From: an uncultured Lysobacteraceae bacterium
GTDB taxonomy: Bacteria; Pseudomonadota; Gammaproteobacteria; Xanthomonadales; Rhodanobacteraceae
DNA length: 10,035 bases
Assembly (NCBI GenBank): GCA_946480705.1
Contig: CAMLLF010000083.1
Span: 1 to 10,035, forward strand
Direction of reading: 5' to 3'
Shown here: positions 1 to 5,504 of the stretch, in pieces
How the letters are laid out: each line of letters starts with the position of its first letter
Numbering within the stretch: position 1 is the stretch's first letter
The notes under the pieces: model-generated
What the model was told of the DNA's origin: nothing
The model's input: only the letters and a program-made list of their open reading frames with translations
Database searches by the model: none
Position numbers and translations under genes: made by a program

Positions 1-395
1 GGCACGCAGACGAGGCTGCGCGTGACGAAGCCGGTCTGCTCGTCGACGCGCTTGTAGACGCGCGGATCGCTGCTCGCGTCGGCGACGATGATGACGGCCT
101 TGTCGGTCAGCGAGTGTCCGACGATGCCTTGGTCGCGGCGCAGGCGCAGGCCGCGCAGGTCGATCGGCCCGATGCAGAGCTTGCATTCGAGCTCGGCGGT
201 TTCTTCGTCGAGCAGGAACAGCGACGCTGCTTCGGCTTCCATGTAGTCGGCGATGCGCTGCAGCGCGAACGGCAGCGTGCGCCGCAGATCGAGCGACACG
301 GCCAGCGCCTCGGACAGTTCCGCCAGCAGCGCGAACGCACGGGCGTCGTCGCCGGTAGCGGCGCGAACGAGCAGGCCGGCCGTCGTCGCGCTCAC
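1..395 (-). CDS. GAF-domain sensor protein, N-terminal part (gene runs off the left edge)
   Basis: The frame is open from a GTG at 395 to the window edge, giving 131 complete codons and no stop. After about 20 leader residues the translation has a GAF-type fold. It opens with a helix (AFALLAELSEALAVSLDLRR, residues 20-39). The strands around ASLFLLDEETAELE (57-70) follow, then GIVGHSL (90-96) and a VIIVADASSDPRVY stretch (101-114). It ends near DEQTGFVTRSLVCV (118-131), a typical GAF ending. GAF domains bind small ligands or sense redox state and usually control an output domain. That domain (for example a PP2C/SpoIIE phosphatase, a cyclase, GGDEF or a kinase) would lie beyond the window, so the function is open. 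The GTG overlaps the pssA stop as GTGA, which suggests translational coupling. No signal peptide or membrane segment is visible in the part present. The domain call is fairly secure. The exact start is less so, because only a weak GGAA lies upstream. Confidence 0.8.
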   Translation of the reverse strand, partial: MSATTAGLLVRAATGDDARAFALLAELSEALAVSLDLRRTLPFALQRIADYMEAEAASLFLLDEETAELECKLCIGPIDLRGLRLRRDQGIVGHSLTDKAVIIVADASSDPRVYKRVDEQTGFVTRSLVCV

Positions 396-1195
396 GGCGG
401 CGGCGGTTCCGGACGCGGCGGCTGCTCGCGCTGACCGCGCCGGCGGCGCAGGCCCAGCAGCGTGAACAACGGGCCCGACGCGACATAGAGCGCCGCGATC
501 GAGAACAGCACGAGCGGCGGATCGATGTAGAGCGCGACGAAAATCAGCACGACCGTCGGAATCACGACGAAGGGTACGCGGTCCGACAGCGGCCAGGCCT
601 TGAAGCTGAAATAGCGCACGCGGCTGACCATGAGCAGCCCGGCCGCGATTGCGAGGCCCGGCGCGACGCGCTGCACGAGTTCGTCGGAGCCCGCAAAACC
701 GTTCGCGCTCATCATCCAGACGAAGGACATCACGAGTCCCGCGGCGGCAGGGCTGGCCAGTCCCTGGAAATAGCGTTTGTCGACGACGCCGACCTGCGTG
801 TTGAAGCGCGCAAGGCGCAGCGCGGCGCAGGCGGCATAGATGAACGCCGCGGCGAAGCCGACCTTGCCCCAGAACGGGCCGAGCTGCTGCAGCGTCGACA
901 GGCTCCACGCATACAGCACGAGTGCCGGCGCCACGCCGAAGCTGACCATGTCCGACAGCGAGTCGTACTGCACGCCGAACTCGCTCTGGGTATTCGTGAG
1001 GCGCGCGACGCGGCCGTCGAGACCGTCGAGGAGGCCCGCGACGAACACGGCCATCGCCGCATCCTCGGGCCGGCCGGCCAGCGCGACGACGATGGCGTAG
1101 AACCCGGCGAACATCGCGCCGGTCGTCAGCAGATTCGGAAGCAGATAGATGCCGCGGTGCGGCGGCTTGCGGCGCGGACTTTCGCTGGATTCCAT
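392..1195 (-). CDS. pssA: CDP-diacylglycerol--serine O-phosphatidyltransferase (phosphatidylserine synthase)
   Basis: This integral membrane enzyme transfers phosphatidyl from CDP-diacylglycerol to L-serine. It makes phosphatidylserine, the precursor of phosphatidylethanolamine. The 267-residue protein carries the complete CDP-alcohol phosphatidyltransferase signature D-G-x2-A-R-x8-G-x3-D-x3-D, from D60-G61 through A64-R65 and G74 to D78 and D82, so the metal-binding aspartates are intact. A short basic N-terminus (RRKPPHRGIYLLPNLLTT, 8-25) precedes a run of hydrophobic segments covering most of the protein, as in the type II bacterial enzymes. The C-terminus is an Arg/Pro-rich tail (about 250-267), presumably cytoplasmic. 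The ATG at 1195 starts just before the expected N-terminus; no strong Shine-Dalgarno is seen. The gene diverges from the DUF4124 pair. Its TGA overlaps the GTG of the following GAF gene, so the two are probably co-transcribed. Psd, which would complete the pathway, is not in the window. Confidence 0.95.
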   Translation of the reverse strand: MESSESPRRKPPHRGIYLLPNLLTTGAMFAGFYAIVVALAGRPEDAAMAVFVAGLLDGLDGRVARLTNTQSEFGVQYDSLSDMVSFGVAPALVLYAWSLSTLQQLGPFWGKVGFAAAFIYAACAALRLARFNTQVGVVDKRYFQGLASPAAAGLVMSFVWMMSANGFAGSDELVQRVAPGLAIAAGLLMVSRVRYFSFKAWPLSDRVPFVVIPTVVLIFVALYIDPPLVLFSIAALYVASGPLFTLLGLRRRRGQREQPPRPEPPPP

Positions 1196-1293
1196 GCCCA
1201 GGTCTCATTCGGGATTGCGAAAGCTTGCGGGATCGCCGCGCTGCCGCCAAGTCCTGGCGCCGCGGAATGCTGCGCCGCGTCGTACGCCGTCGA

Positions 1294-1309
1294 TTGGCAG
1301 CGCCGCCAA
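1294..1309. repeat. Imperfect palindrome, candidate operator
   Basis: The arms TTGGCAGC and GCCGCCAA are inverted copies of each other at 7 of 8 positions with no spacer, giving a TTGGC-N6-GCCAA dyad. Its size and place in a divergent promoter region suit a dimeric regulator. No regulator is identified, and a chance dyad in GC-rich DNA is possible. Confidence 0.3.
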
Positions 1310-1352
1310 CGATTTGCGGAAATTTTCTGTAGCGCCGCACAGTACCACGGCG

Positions 1353-1362
1353 CAAGCGCTTG
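1353..1362. repeat. 10-bp perfect palindrome CAAGCGCTTG
   Basis: CAAGCGCTTG is exactly self-complementary and lies about 78 bp before the first DUF4124 start codon. It could be a protein-binding half of the divergent control region. A palindrome this short can also occur by chance. Confidence 0.25.
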
Positions 1363-1405
1363 TATCGTGTGGGTAACAGTGCTATCCAATACGGCACGAT
1401 CGACC

Positions 1406-1424
1406 CGCGCGGCCTCGCCGCGCG
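1406..1424 (+). other. Leader hairpin just upstream of the first DUF4124 gene
   Basis: CGCGCGGC and GCCGCGCG form a perfect 8-bp all-GC stem around a 3-nt CTC loop. It ends about 5 nt before the GGAG ribosome-binding site near 1430-1433. If transcribed it would sit directly against the ribosome-binding site and could affect initiation or mRNA stability. The pairing is seen directly; the role is inferred. Confidence 0.4.
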
Positions 1425-1439
1425 ACCACGGAGCACCCT

Positions 1440-1871
1440 ATGAAAGCCATCCAAGTCGCCTTCGGCCTGCTCGCAGCAGTTGCCGCGACTGCCGGCCATT
1501 CCGCAGACAAAGTATATAAGTGGAAGGACGCCAACGGCATCGTCCATTTCTCGGATGCGCCGCCGCCGAAGGGAACCGAATTCGACAACGTCAGGATCGT
1601 CAACCAGAGCGCGGCGATCACGCAGACCGAAGCCGCCGCGGCACCCGCCGCCGCCGATCCGAATGCGGCGAACAAGCCCGCCCAGCCCGACAACAGCTCG
1701 GCCGCACGCTGCGCGAACGCGCAGAAGCGCGTCGAACTGCTGGCGAGCTCGCTGCAGCTGCAGGTCCAGCGCGACGGCAAGACCGTCGACATGACCCCTG
1801 AGGAACGCTCGGCCGAACTGAACATCGCGCGGGCGACGGTCGACTCGCTCTGCCCGAAGGCGCAGCAGTAA
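1440..1871 (+). CDS. DUF4124-domain protein, exported
   Basis: This 143-residue protein has a short signal peptide: K2, a hydrophobic run at about 5-18, and a likely cut after the small residues near 20-22. The DUF4124 signature follows at once: VYKWKDANGIVHFSDAPPP (25-43), the tyrosine-tryptophan-aspartate plus SD-PP pattern of the family. A low-complexity Ala/Pro linker (about 64-88) leads to a helical C-terminal part with cysteines at 91 and 138. These could pair in the periplasm. DUF4124 proteins are common in gammaproteobacteria and have no established function; the domain is usually at the N-terminus of mature envelope proteins. The ATG at 1440 is backed by GGAG at about 1430-1433 and by the signal peptide. 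The next gene, 7 bp downstream, encodes a second DUF4124 protein, so the two are probably an operon ending at the hairpin at 2209-2242. Confidence 0.88.
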   Translation: MKAIQVAFGLLAAVAATAGHSADKVYKWKDANGIVHFSDAPPPKGTEFDNVRIVNQSAAITQTEAAAAPAAADPNAANKPAQPDNSSAARCANAQKRVELLASSLQLQVQRDGKTVDMTPEERSAELNIARATVDSLCPKAQQ

Positions 1872-1878
1872 TCCGGCA

Positions 1879-2205
1879 ATGGGGCGCGTGATCGGATGGT
1901 CGCTCGCCCTGCTCGCGGCCGCCGCGGCGGCCTGGTGGTATTTCGCACCCGAAACCTTGCCGACCGCGCTGCGTCATGCGGCCCCGGTCTCGCCGAACAT
2001 GCAGACGACCGCGCCGACGCTCTACAAGTGGCGCGACGCGAGCGGCCGTCTCAACGTGACCGACGTGCCGCCGAAAGACCGGGCCTACGAAACGGTCCGC
2101 TACGACCCGAACACGAACGTCGTTCCGGCCTATCGTCGTCCGGGCACGCCCGATGACGCGGCCAACCGGCCGATACCGCCCGATCCTGCGAAGAAACAGC
2201 CTTAG
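1879..2205 (+). CDS. Second DUF4124-domain protein, small and membrane-anchored or exported
   Basis: This 108-residue protein begins with an uncleaved-looking hydrophobic helix (about 4-22, ending AWWYF). A short linker follows, then the DUF4124 core LYKWRDASGRLNVTDVPP (48-65). The rest is polar and rich in Pro and Arg (66-108). It is a shorter relative of the upstream neighbour, with the same Y-K-W-x-D-A-x-G core. It lacks that protein's Ala/Pro linker and Cys-containing tail. Its start lies 7 bp after the upstream stop with no strong Shine-Dalgarno, so re-initiation by coupled ribosomes is plausible. The signal-anchor suggests an inner-membrane protein facing the periplasm. Function is unknown for the family. 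Confidence 0.82.
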   Translation: MGRVIGWSLALLAAAAAAWWYFAPETLPTALRHAAPVSPNMQTTAPTLYKWRDASGRLNVTDVPPKDRAYETVRYDPNTNVVPAYRRPGTPDDAANRPIPPDPAKKQP

Positions 2206-2208
2206 TTG

Positions 2209-2242
2209 CCGCAACGCGGACGCCTCGGCGTCCGCGTTGCGG
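2209..2242. terminator. Perfect 16-bp hairpin between convergent genes, probable bidirectional terminator
   Basis: The 16 bases from 2209 and the 16 bases from 2227 are exact reverse complements around a 2-nt TC centre. In practice this is a 15-bp stem with a CTCG tetraloop. It fills almost the whole gap between the second DUF4124 stop (2205) and the proS stop (2248). No clean U-tract follows on the plus side before proS; TTTT at 2252-2255 lies inside proS. On the minus side only a scattered TTTCTT follows. Its position favours a two-way terminator or a 3'-end stabiliser. Confidence 0.7.
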
Positions 2243-2247
2243 GCGGC

Positions 2248-3948
2248 TCAGTTTTCGAACAGCGCCAGCACTTCGTCGCGGCTGAGCTGACGGTTTTCGG
2301 TATCCCGGCGCGCGCGATATTCGAACGTGCCGGCGGCCACGCCGCGCTCGCTGACGACGACGCGATGCGGGATGCCGATGAGTTCCATGTCGGCGAACAT
2401 GCCGCCCGGACGCAGCCCGCGATCGTCGAGCACGACCTCGACGCCGCGCGCCTGGAGCTCCGCATACAGCGCGTCGGCCGTCGCAGTCACCGTCGCGTCA
2501 TTTCTCGGATTGAGCAGGCAGACGGCCGCGCGCCACGGCGCCATCGGCTCGGGCCAGATGATGCCGGCGGCGTCGAAGTTCTGCTCGATCGCCGCCGCGA
2601 CGATGCGGCTGACGCCGATGCCGTAGCAGCCCATGGTCATCGGCCGGCTCTTGCCGTCCTGATCGACGACCGTGGCCTTCAGCGCTTCGGCGTACTTCGT
2701 GCCGAGCTGGAACACGTGACCGACCTCGATGCCGCGGCCGATGCGGATCTGGCCCTTGCCGTCGGGCGACCCGTCGCCGTCGACGACCTTGCGCAGGTCT
2801 TCCACGCGCGTGATGCGCGCGTCGCGCTCCCAGTTCGCGCCGCGGTAGTGCGTGCCGTCGGCATTGCCGCCGCAGACGAAGTCGGCCAGCACCGCGGCGC
2901 TGCGATCGACGATGACGGGAATCGACTCGGGCAGTCCGGCCGGGCCGATGAAGCCGGGCTTGCAGCCCAGCGCCTTGACGATCTCGGCTTCGTCGGCGAG
3001 CACCGATTCGCCGGGCAGTTCGGCGAGCTTGGACGCCTTGACCTCGTTGATCTCGTGATCGCCGCGCACGCAGAGCGCGACGAGTCCGTCGGCGCCGCGC
3101 ACGAGTATCGTCTTGACGCAGTTCTGCGGCGTGACGCCGAGGAATGCGGAAACATCGTCGATGGTCTTCTGCGTCGGCGTGTCGACGCGTTCCAGCGTCG
3201 CGGCCGGCGCCGGACGTGCCTGCGCCGGTGCGAGCGCCTCGGCCATCTCGACGTTCGCCGCGTAGTCGGAGGCATCGCTGAACGCGATCGCGTCCTCGCC
3301 GGATTCGGCGAGCACGTGGAATTCATGCGTGACGCTGCCGCCGATCGCGCCGGCATCGGCCTGCACGGCGCGGAACCGCAGGCCCAGCCGCGTGAAGATG
3401 CGGCCGTAAGTCTCGTACATGTTCCAGTATTCGCGCTCCAGGCATTCGCTGCTCAGATGGAACGAATACGCGTCCTTCATGAGGAATTCGCGCGCGCGCA
3501 TCACACCGAAGCGCGGCCGGATCTCATCGCGGAACTTGGTCTGGATCTGATAGAAATTCAGCGGCAGCTGCTTGTAGCTGTGGAGTTCCGCGCGCGCAAA
3601 GTCGGTGACGACTTCCTCGTGCGTCGGACCGAAGCAGTACTCGGCTTCCTTGCGGTCCTTGAGCTTCAGCAGCTGGCCGCCGAAGCGCTCCCAACGGCCG
3701 GTTTCTTCCCAGAGCTCGCGCGGCTGCACCGCCGGCATCAGCACTTCGATCGCGCCGGCGCGGTTCATTTCCTCGCGGACGACGGCCTCGACCTTGCGCA
3801 GCACGCGCAGGCCGAGCGGGGACCAGGTATAGAGGCCGGCCGCGAGCTTGCGGATCATGCCGGCGCGCAGCATCAGCTTGTGGCTGACGATTTCGGCGTC
3901 GGCGGGGACTTCCTTGACGGTGGCGAGATGAAACTTGCTCAGGCGCAT
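2248..3948 (-). CDS. proS: Prolyl-tRNA synthetase, bacterial type with editing domain
   Basis: This cytoplasmic enzyme charges tRNA-Pro with proline. The 566-residue protein matches the long bacterial form (E. coli is 572) from end to end. The class II catalytic core has a motif 1 region with [17 protein letters not shown] (70-86). It also has [11 protein letters not shown] (107-117) and motif 2, [10 protein letters not shown] (139-148) with [12 protein letters not shown] (153-164). Motif 3 is [10 protein letters not shown] (440-449). Between motifs 2 and 3 sits the inserted editing (INS) domain (about 224-407), which hydrolyses Ala-tRNA-Pro. The lysine in NCVKTILV falls at K279, the same position as the editing lysine of E. 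coli ProS. The C-terminal anticodon-binding domain (about 470-566) includes the [20 protein letters not shown] stretch (506-525). The start ATG at 3948 gives the family N-terminus. Little Shine-Dalgarno is seen; a TAGAAT box lies upstream. Nothing is missing. Confidence 0.98.
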   Translation of the reverse strand: MRLSKFHLATVKEVPADAEIVSHKLMLRAGMIRKLAAGLYTWSPLGLRVLRKVEAVVREEMNRAGAIEVLMPAVQPRELWEETGRWERFGGQLLKLKDRKEAEYCFGPTHEEVVTDFARAELHSYKQLPLNFYQIQTKFRDEIRPRFGVMRAREFLMKDAYSFHLSSECLEREYWNMYETYGRIFTRLGLRFRAVQADAGAIGGSVTHEFHVLAESGEDAIAFSDASDYAANVEMAEALAPAQARPAPAATLERVDTPTQKTIDDVSAFLGVTPQNCVKTILVRGADGLVALCVRGDHEINEVKASKLAELPGESVLADEAEIVKALGCKPGFIGPAGLPESIPVIVDRSAAVLADFVCGGNADGTHYRGANWERDARITRVEDLRKVVDGDGSPDGKGQIRIGRGIEVGHVFQLGTKYAEALKATVVDQDGKSRPMTMGCYGIGVSRIVAAAIEQNFDAAGIIWPEPMAPWRAAVCLLNPRNDATVTATADALYAELQARGVEVVLDDRGLRPGGMFADMELIGIPHRVVVSERGVAAGTFEYRARRDTENRQLSRDEVLALFEN

Positions 3949-3977
3949 GGCGACGGACGGAGGCGGAAAAGTCCGTG

Positions 3978-3983
3978 ATTCTA
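3978..3983 (-). promoter_or_regulatory. Possible -10 box of proS
   Basis: Read on the minus strand, TAGAAT matches the sigma-70 -10 consensus at 5 of 6 positions, 29 bp before the proS start codon. The best upstream partner, TCACCA 18 bp away, is a poor -35. The hairpin at 4016-4044 lies just upstream, which suits a separate promoter for proS. Confidence 0.3.
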
Positions 3984-4015
3984 TGCGCTTCGGGCCTGGC
4001 GTGGTGACTCGGCGA

Positions 4016-4044
4016 GCGGCCCGGCACGTGCGGTGCCGGGCCGC
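4016..4044 (-). terminator. 12-bp perfect hairpin between the uncharacterised gene and proS
   Basis: GCGGCCCGGCAC (4016-4027) and GTGCCGGGCCGC (4033-4044) pair perfectly around a 5-nt GTGCG loop. It lies 13 bp downstream of the stop of the minus-strand gene at 4058. No U-tract follows, so it could be an intrinsic terminator of a high-GC genome, a 3'-end stabiliser or part of a read-through leader for proS. Confidence 0.5.
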
Positions 4045-4057
4045 GGGCGCCTGCGGA

Positions 4058-4921
4058 TCACTTGTCTTTCTTGACGAGCCCGCGCAGCTTGTCGAACAGC
4101 GAACCCGACTTGACCTGGTCGACGACCTTCGTGAGCTTGCCGGCGAGCCCCTGCTGGCGCTCCATCTCGGCCAGTTCGTCGCGCTGGCGCTGCGCCATCT
4201 GCGACTCCCAGCGGCGCTTCATCTCTTCCTGCTGGACCTTGGTCCGCAGCTGCTTGCGGTAGTCGTCGGGCAGCGCTTCGCGGAACAGGTTGTTCGGCTC
4301 GCGCGCGATGTAGCGGCCGATCTCGTCGTACAGCGCCTCGTTGAACTGCTCGGCCGTGACGGTCTTGGTCTGCTGTCCGCCGATCTGGTCGAAATTGTTG
4401 AACTGCATGCGCACGACGCCGGAATCCGCATCGGCGGTGAAGAGCGCGGCGAGCGCGATGCGTCCTCGCGCCCGGACCGAGGCGGCGAGCACCTCGCCGT
4501 TGGCGTCCTTCTTCGTGATCGTCACGCCGCCGATATGGAAACGCTGGAACGTGCCGGCGACGGTCTTGACCTTGGTCGTGCCGAGGACTTCGACGACCGG
4601 GCATTCGTCCGTGACGATCGGGCACGGGAACGAGACGCGGATTTCCTTGGAAGCGGGCTGGCTCTGGATCTTCAGGTCGTATTCGTGCTCGACCTGCAGC
4701 ACGAGGTCGCCGTAGCCGGCGATCGCGTAGCGAAACGATTTTTTGGGCTTGATGAAGCTCAGGTTCTGGGTGAGCTTGGAGAGGTATTCGTAGAGCGCCG
4801 TCATGCCCGGTTCGAGCTGCGTGCGATAGGCGGCCTCGCGCTCCTGTTTCGCGCGATCCTGGTCGTCGGCGCCCGCCTTGCGCCGCTGCGCTTCCTGTTC
4901 GAGATCGTCCAGCAGACCCAC
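4058..4921 (-). CDS. Conserved-looking protein of unknown function, coiled-coil C-terminus
   Basis: I do not recognise a named family. The 287-residue protein has no signal peptide and no membrane segment, so it is probably cytoplasmic. A charged helix (about 4-34, [13 protein letters not shown]...) comes first. A globular, beta-rich middle follows (about 60-185); it includes [20 protein letters not shown] (94-113) with two nearby cysteines (100, 107), and [20 protein letters not shown] (174-193). The region about 193-258 is strongly helical and charged, rich in Arg, Gln and Glu, and likely coiled coil. A basic amphipathic tail (about 261-287) contains [13 protein letters not shown]. The GTG start at 4921 is supported by AGGGGTGA three bases upstream. 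It lies upstream of proS on the same strand but is separated by a hairpin and a possible proS promoter, so a shared role is not implied. Long and regular enough, with a good ribosome site, to be real. Confidence 0.85.
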   Translation of the reverse strand: MGLLDDLEQEAQRRKAGADDQDRAKQEREAAYRTQLEPGMTALYEYLSKLTQNLSFIKPKKSFRYAIAGYGDLVLQVEHEYDLKIQSQPASKEIRVSFPCPIVTDECPVVEVLGTTKVKTVAGTFQRFHIGGVTITKKDANGEVLAASVRARGRIALAALFTADADSGVVRMQFNNFDQIGGQQTKTVTAEQFNEALYDEIGRYIAREPNNLFREALPDDYRKQLRTKVQQEEMKRRWESQMAQRQRDELAEMERQQGLAGKLTKVVDQVKSGSLFDKLRGLVKKDK

Positions 4922-4924
4922 TGC

Positions 4925-4932
4925 TCACCCCT
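4925..4932 (-). promoter_or_regulatory. Ribosome-binding site supporting the GTG start at 4921
   Basis: On the minus strand AGGGGTGA is followed by GCA and the GTG start. It is close to the ideal anti-16S complement, though the spacing is short. It decides for this GTG as the start. Confidence 0.6.
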
Positions 4933-5056
4933 GAGACGTAAAGAATCCAGCCCCACCCTTCCCGCGACAACGCCCATAGTATCCCGGACCGGCCATTTAG
5001 GGCAGCGGGTATGCCGTGCCATGGGGTCCGCGCCAAGCGTCGGGCGCGGCTCGCAT

Positions 5057-5089
5057 ATTTTGCGCTACTAATCCGTTTTGGCACAAAAT
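5057..5089. repeat. AT-rich inverted repeat upstream of the H-NS gene
   Basis: ATTTTGCGC (5057-5065) and GCACAAAAT (5081-5089) are inverted copies at 8 of 9 positions with a 15-nt spacer. The spacer end adds a nested TTTTG-GCA-CAAAA dyad (5076-5088). A weak promoter, TTGCGC (5060-5065) with CAAAAT (5084-5089) at 18-bp spacing, overlaps it. H-NS proteins often repress their own promoters at AT-rich DNA, so an autoregulatory site is plausible but unproven. Confidence 0.35.
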
Positions 5090-5173
5090 CGCGTTTCAGG
5101 GACCCACATACGACGAACGCGTCCTCTCCTGCCGTCCGGAGAGCGGGCGCGTTCGTCCCGACGAGACCGGCAC

Positions 5174-5178
5174 AAGGA
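5174..5178 (+). promoter_or_regulatory. Ribosome-binding site of the H-NS-family gene
   Basis: AAGGA lies 5 nt before the ATG at 5184. It supports this start over the in-frame upstream ATG at 5016. Confidence 0.6.
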
Positions 5179-5183
5179 TCGCC

Positions 5184-5498
5184 ATGGCCATCGACCTGGA
5201 TTCTCTGACCTCCCAGCAGCTGGCGGACCTGATCGCGCAGGCGAACCAGCGCCAGCAGGAAATGCAGCGCGAGCACGCCGCCGAAGTCCGCGCGCGCCTC
5301 GTCGCGATCGCGCGCAAGGAAGGCTTCACCATCGAAGAACTGTTCGGCCAGTTTCCGGCGCGCAAGCGCACGGTGAAGCCGAAATACCGCATCGCTCGGG
5401 CGCCGGGCGAGACCTGGAGCGGCCGCGGCAAGCAGCCGCGCTGGTTCAGCGCGGCGCTGTCGACCGGCCTGCTCGAAGAAGACCTGCTGATCCGCTGA
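5184..5498 (+). CDS. H-NS family nucleoid-associated DNA-binding protein
   Basis: This 104-residue protein belongs to the H-NS histone-like family. These proteins oligomerise and silence AT-rich, often acquired, DNA. The N-terminal half (about 4-47) is a charged helical oligomerisation region (SLTSQQLADLIAQANQRQQE, 7-26). A basic linker follows (ARKRTVKPKYRIAR, 59-72). The C-terminal DNA-binding signature is GETWSGRGKQPRWF (75-88), whose W-S-G-R-G loop enters the minor groove. It is shorter than E. coli H-NS (137 residues), as are many H-NS-like proteins of xanthomonads and betaproteobacteria. The start at 5184 is chosen from AAGGA 5 nt upstream and the family N-terminus. It is alone on its strand, behind an AT-richer dyad that may be its own operator. 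It converges on the ThrE-like gene 6 bp away with no hairpin between. The last codons lie in an 8-bp tandem duplication. Confidence 0.92.
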   Translation: MAIDLDSLTSQQLADLIAQANQRQQEMQREHAAEVRARLVAIARKEGFTIEELFGQFPARKRTVKPKYRIARAPGETWSGRGKQPRWFSAALSTGLLEEDLLIR

Positions 5499-5502
5499 TC
5501 CG
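5487..5502 (+). repeat. 8-bp tandem duplication across the H-NS-family stop codon
   Basis: CTGATCCG occurs twice without a gap (5487-5494, 5495-5502). The TGA stop at 5496-5498 lies in the second copy. A single unit would carry translation on into the neighbouring convergent gene. It looks like a replication-slippage product or chance. Confidence 0.6.
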
Positions 5503-5504
5503 GT

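Larger units (their letters stand above)
1196..1439. promoter_or_regulatory. Divergent regulatory region between pssA and the DUF4124 genes
   Basis: These 244 bp separate two divergently read genes and must hold both promoters. I see no convincing -35/-10 pair on either strand. Two small dyads lie here: an imperfect 16-bp palindrome at 1294-1309 and a perfect 10-bp palindrome at 1353-1362. An AT-richer patch is at 1318-1330, and a hairpin in the plus-strand leader is at 1406-1424. Short reading frames crossing this stretch have no recognisable protein features. Confidence 0.5.
4922..5183. promoter_or_regulatory. Divergent regulatory region between the unknown gene and the H-NS gene
   Basis: These 262 bp hold the upstream regions of two genes read away from each other. 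The stretch 5051-5097 is visibly AT-richer than its surroundings and contains an inverted repeat (5057-5089). An upstream ATG at 5016 is in frame with the H-NS gene, but the 56 extra residues look nothing like the family. I take this part as non-coding. Confidence 0.5.

Noticed and set aside
1360..1388. TTGTAT/TATCCA pair at 17-bp spacing as promoter of the DUF4124 genes
   Set aside because: Only 3 of 6 matches in each box, not above chance.
1126..1389. Small minus-strand gene in the pssA/DUF4124 gap
   Set aside because: It overlaps the pssA N-terminus in another frame, has no ribosome site or recognisable features, and fits a promoter region.
2206..3978. A 590-codon plus-strand reading frame opposite proS
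   Set aside because: It mirrors a complete, textbook proS on the other strand. Its translation is Asp/Arg/Ala-rich with no domain features; long antisense frames are expected in GC-rich genes.
3935..5071. A 378-codon plus-strand frame opposite the gene at 4058-4921
   Set aside because: It is a compositional shadow. The minus-strand frame has a strong ribosome site and normal protein texture.
5016..5183. N-terminal extension of the H-NS-family protein from an ATG at 5016
   Set aside because: The 56 extra residues do not resemble the family, and AAGGA before the ATG at 5184 fits a start there.
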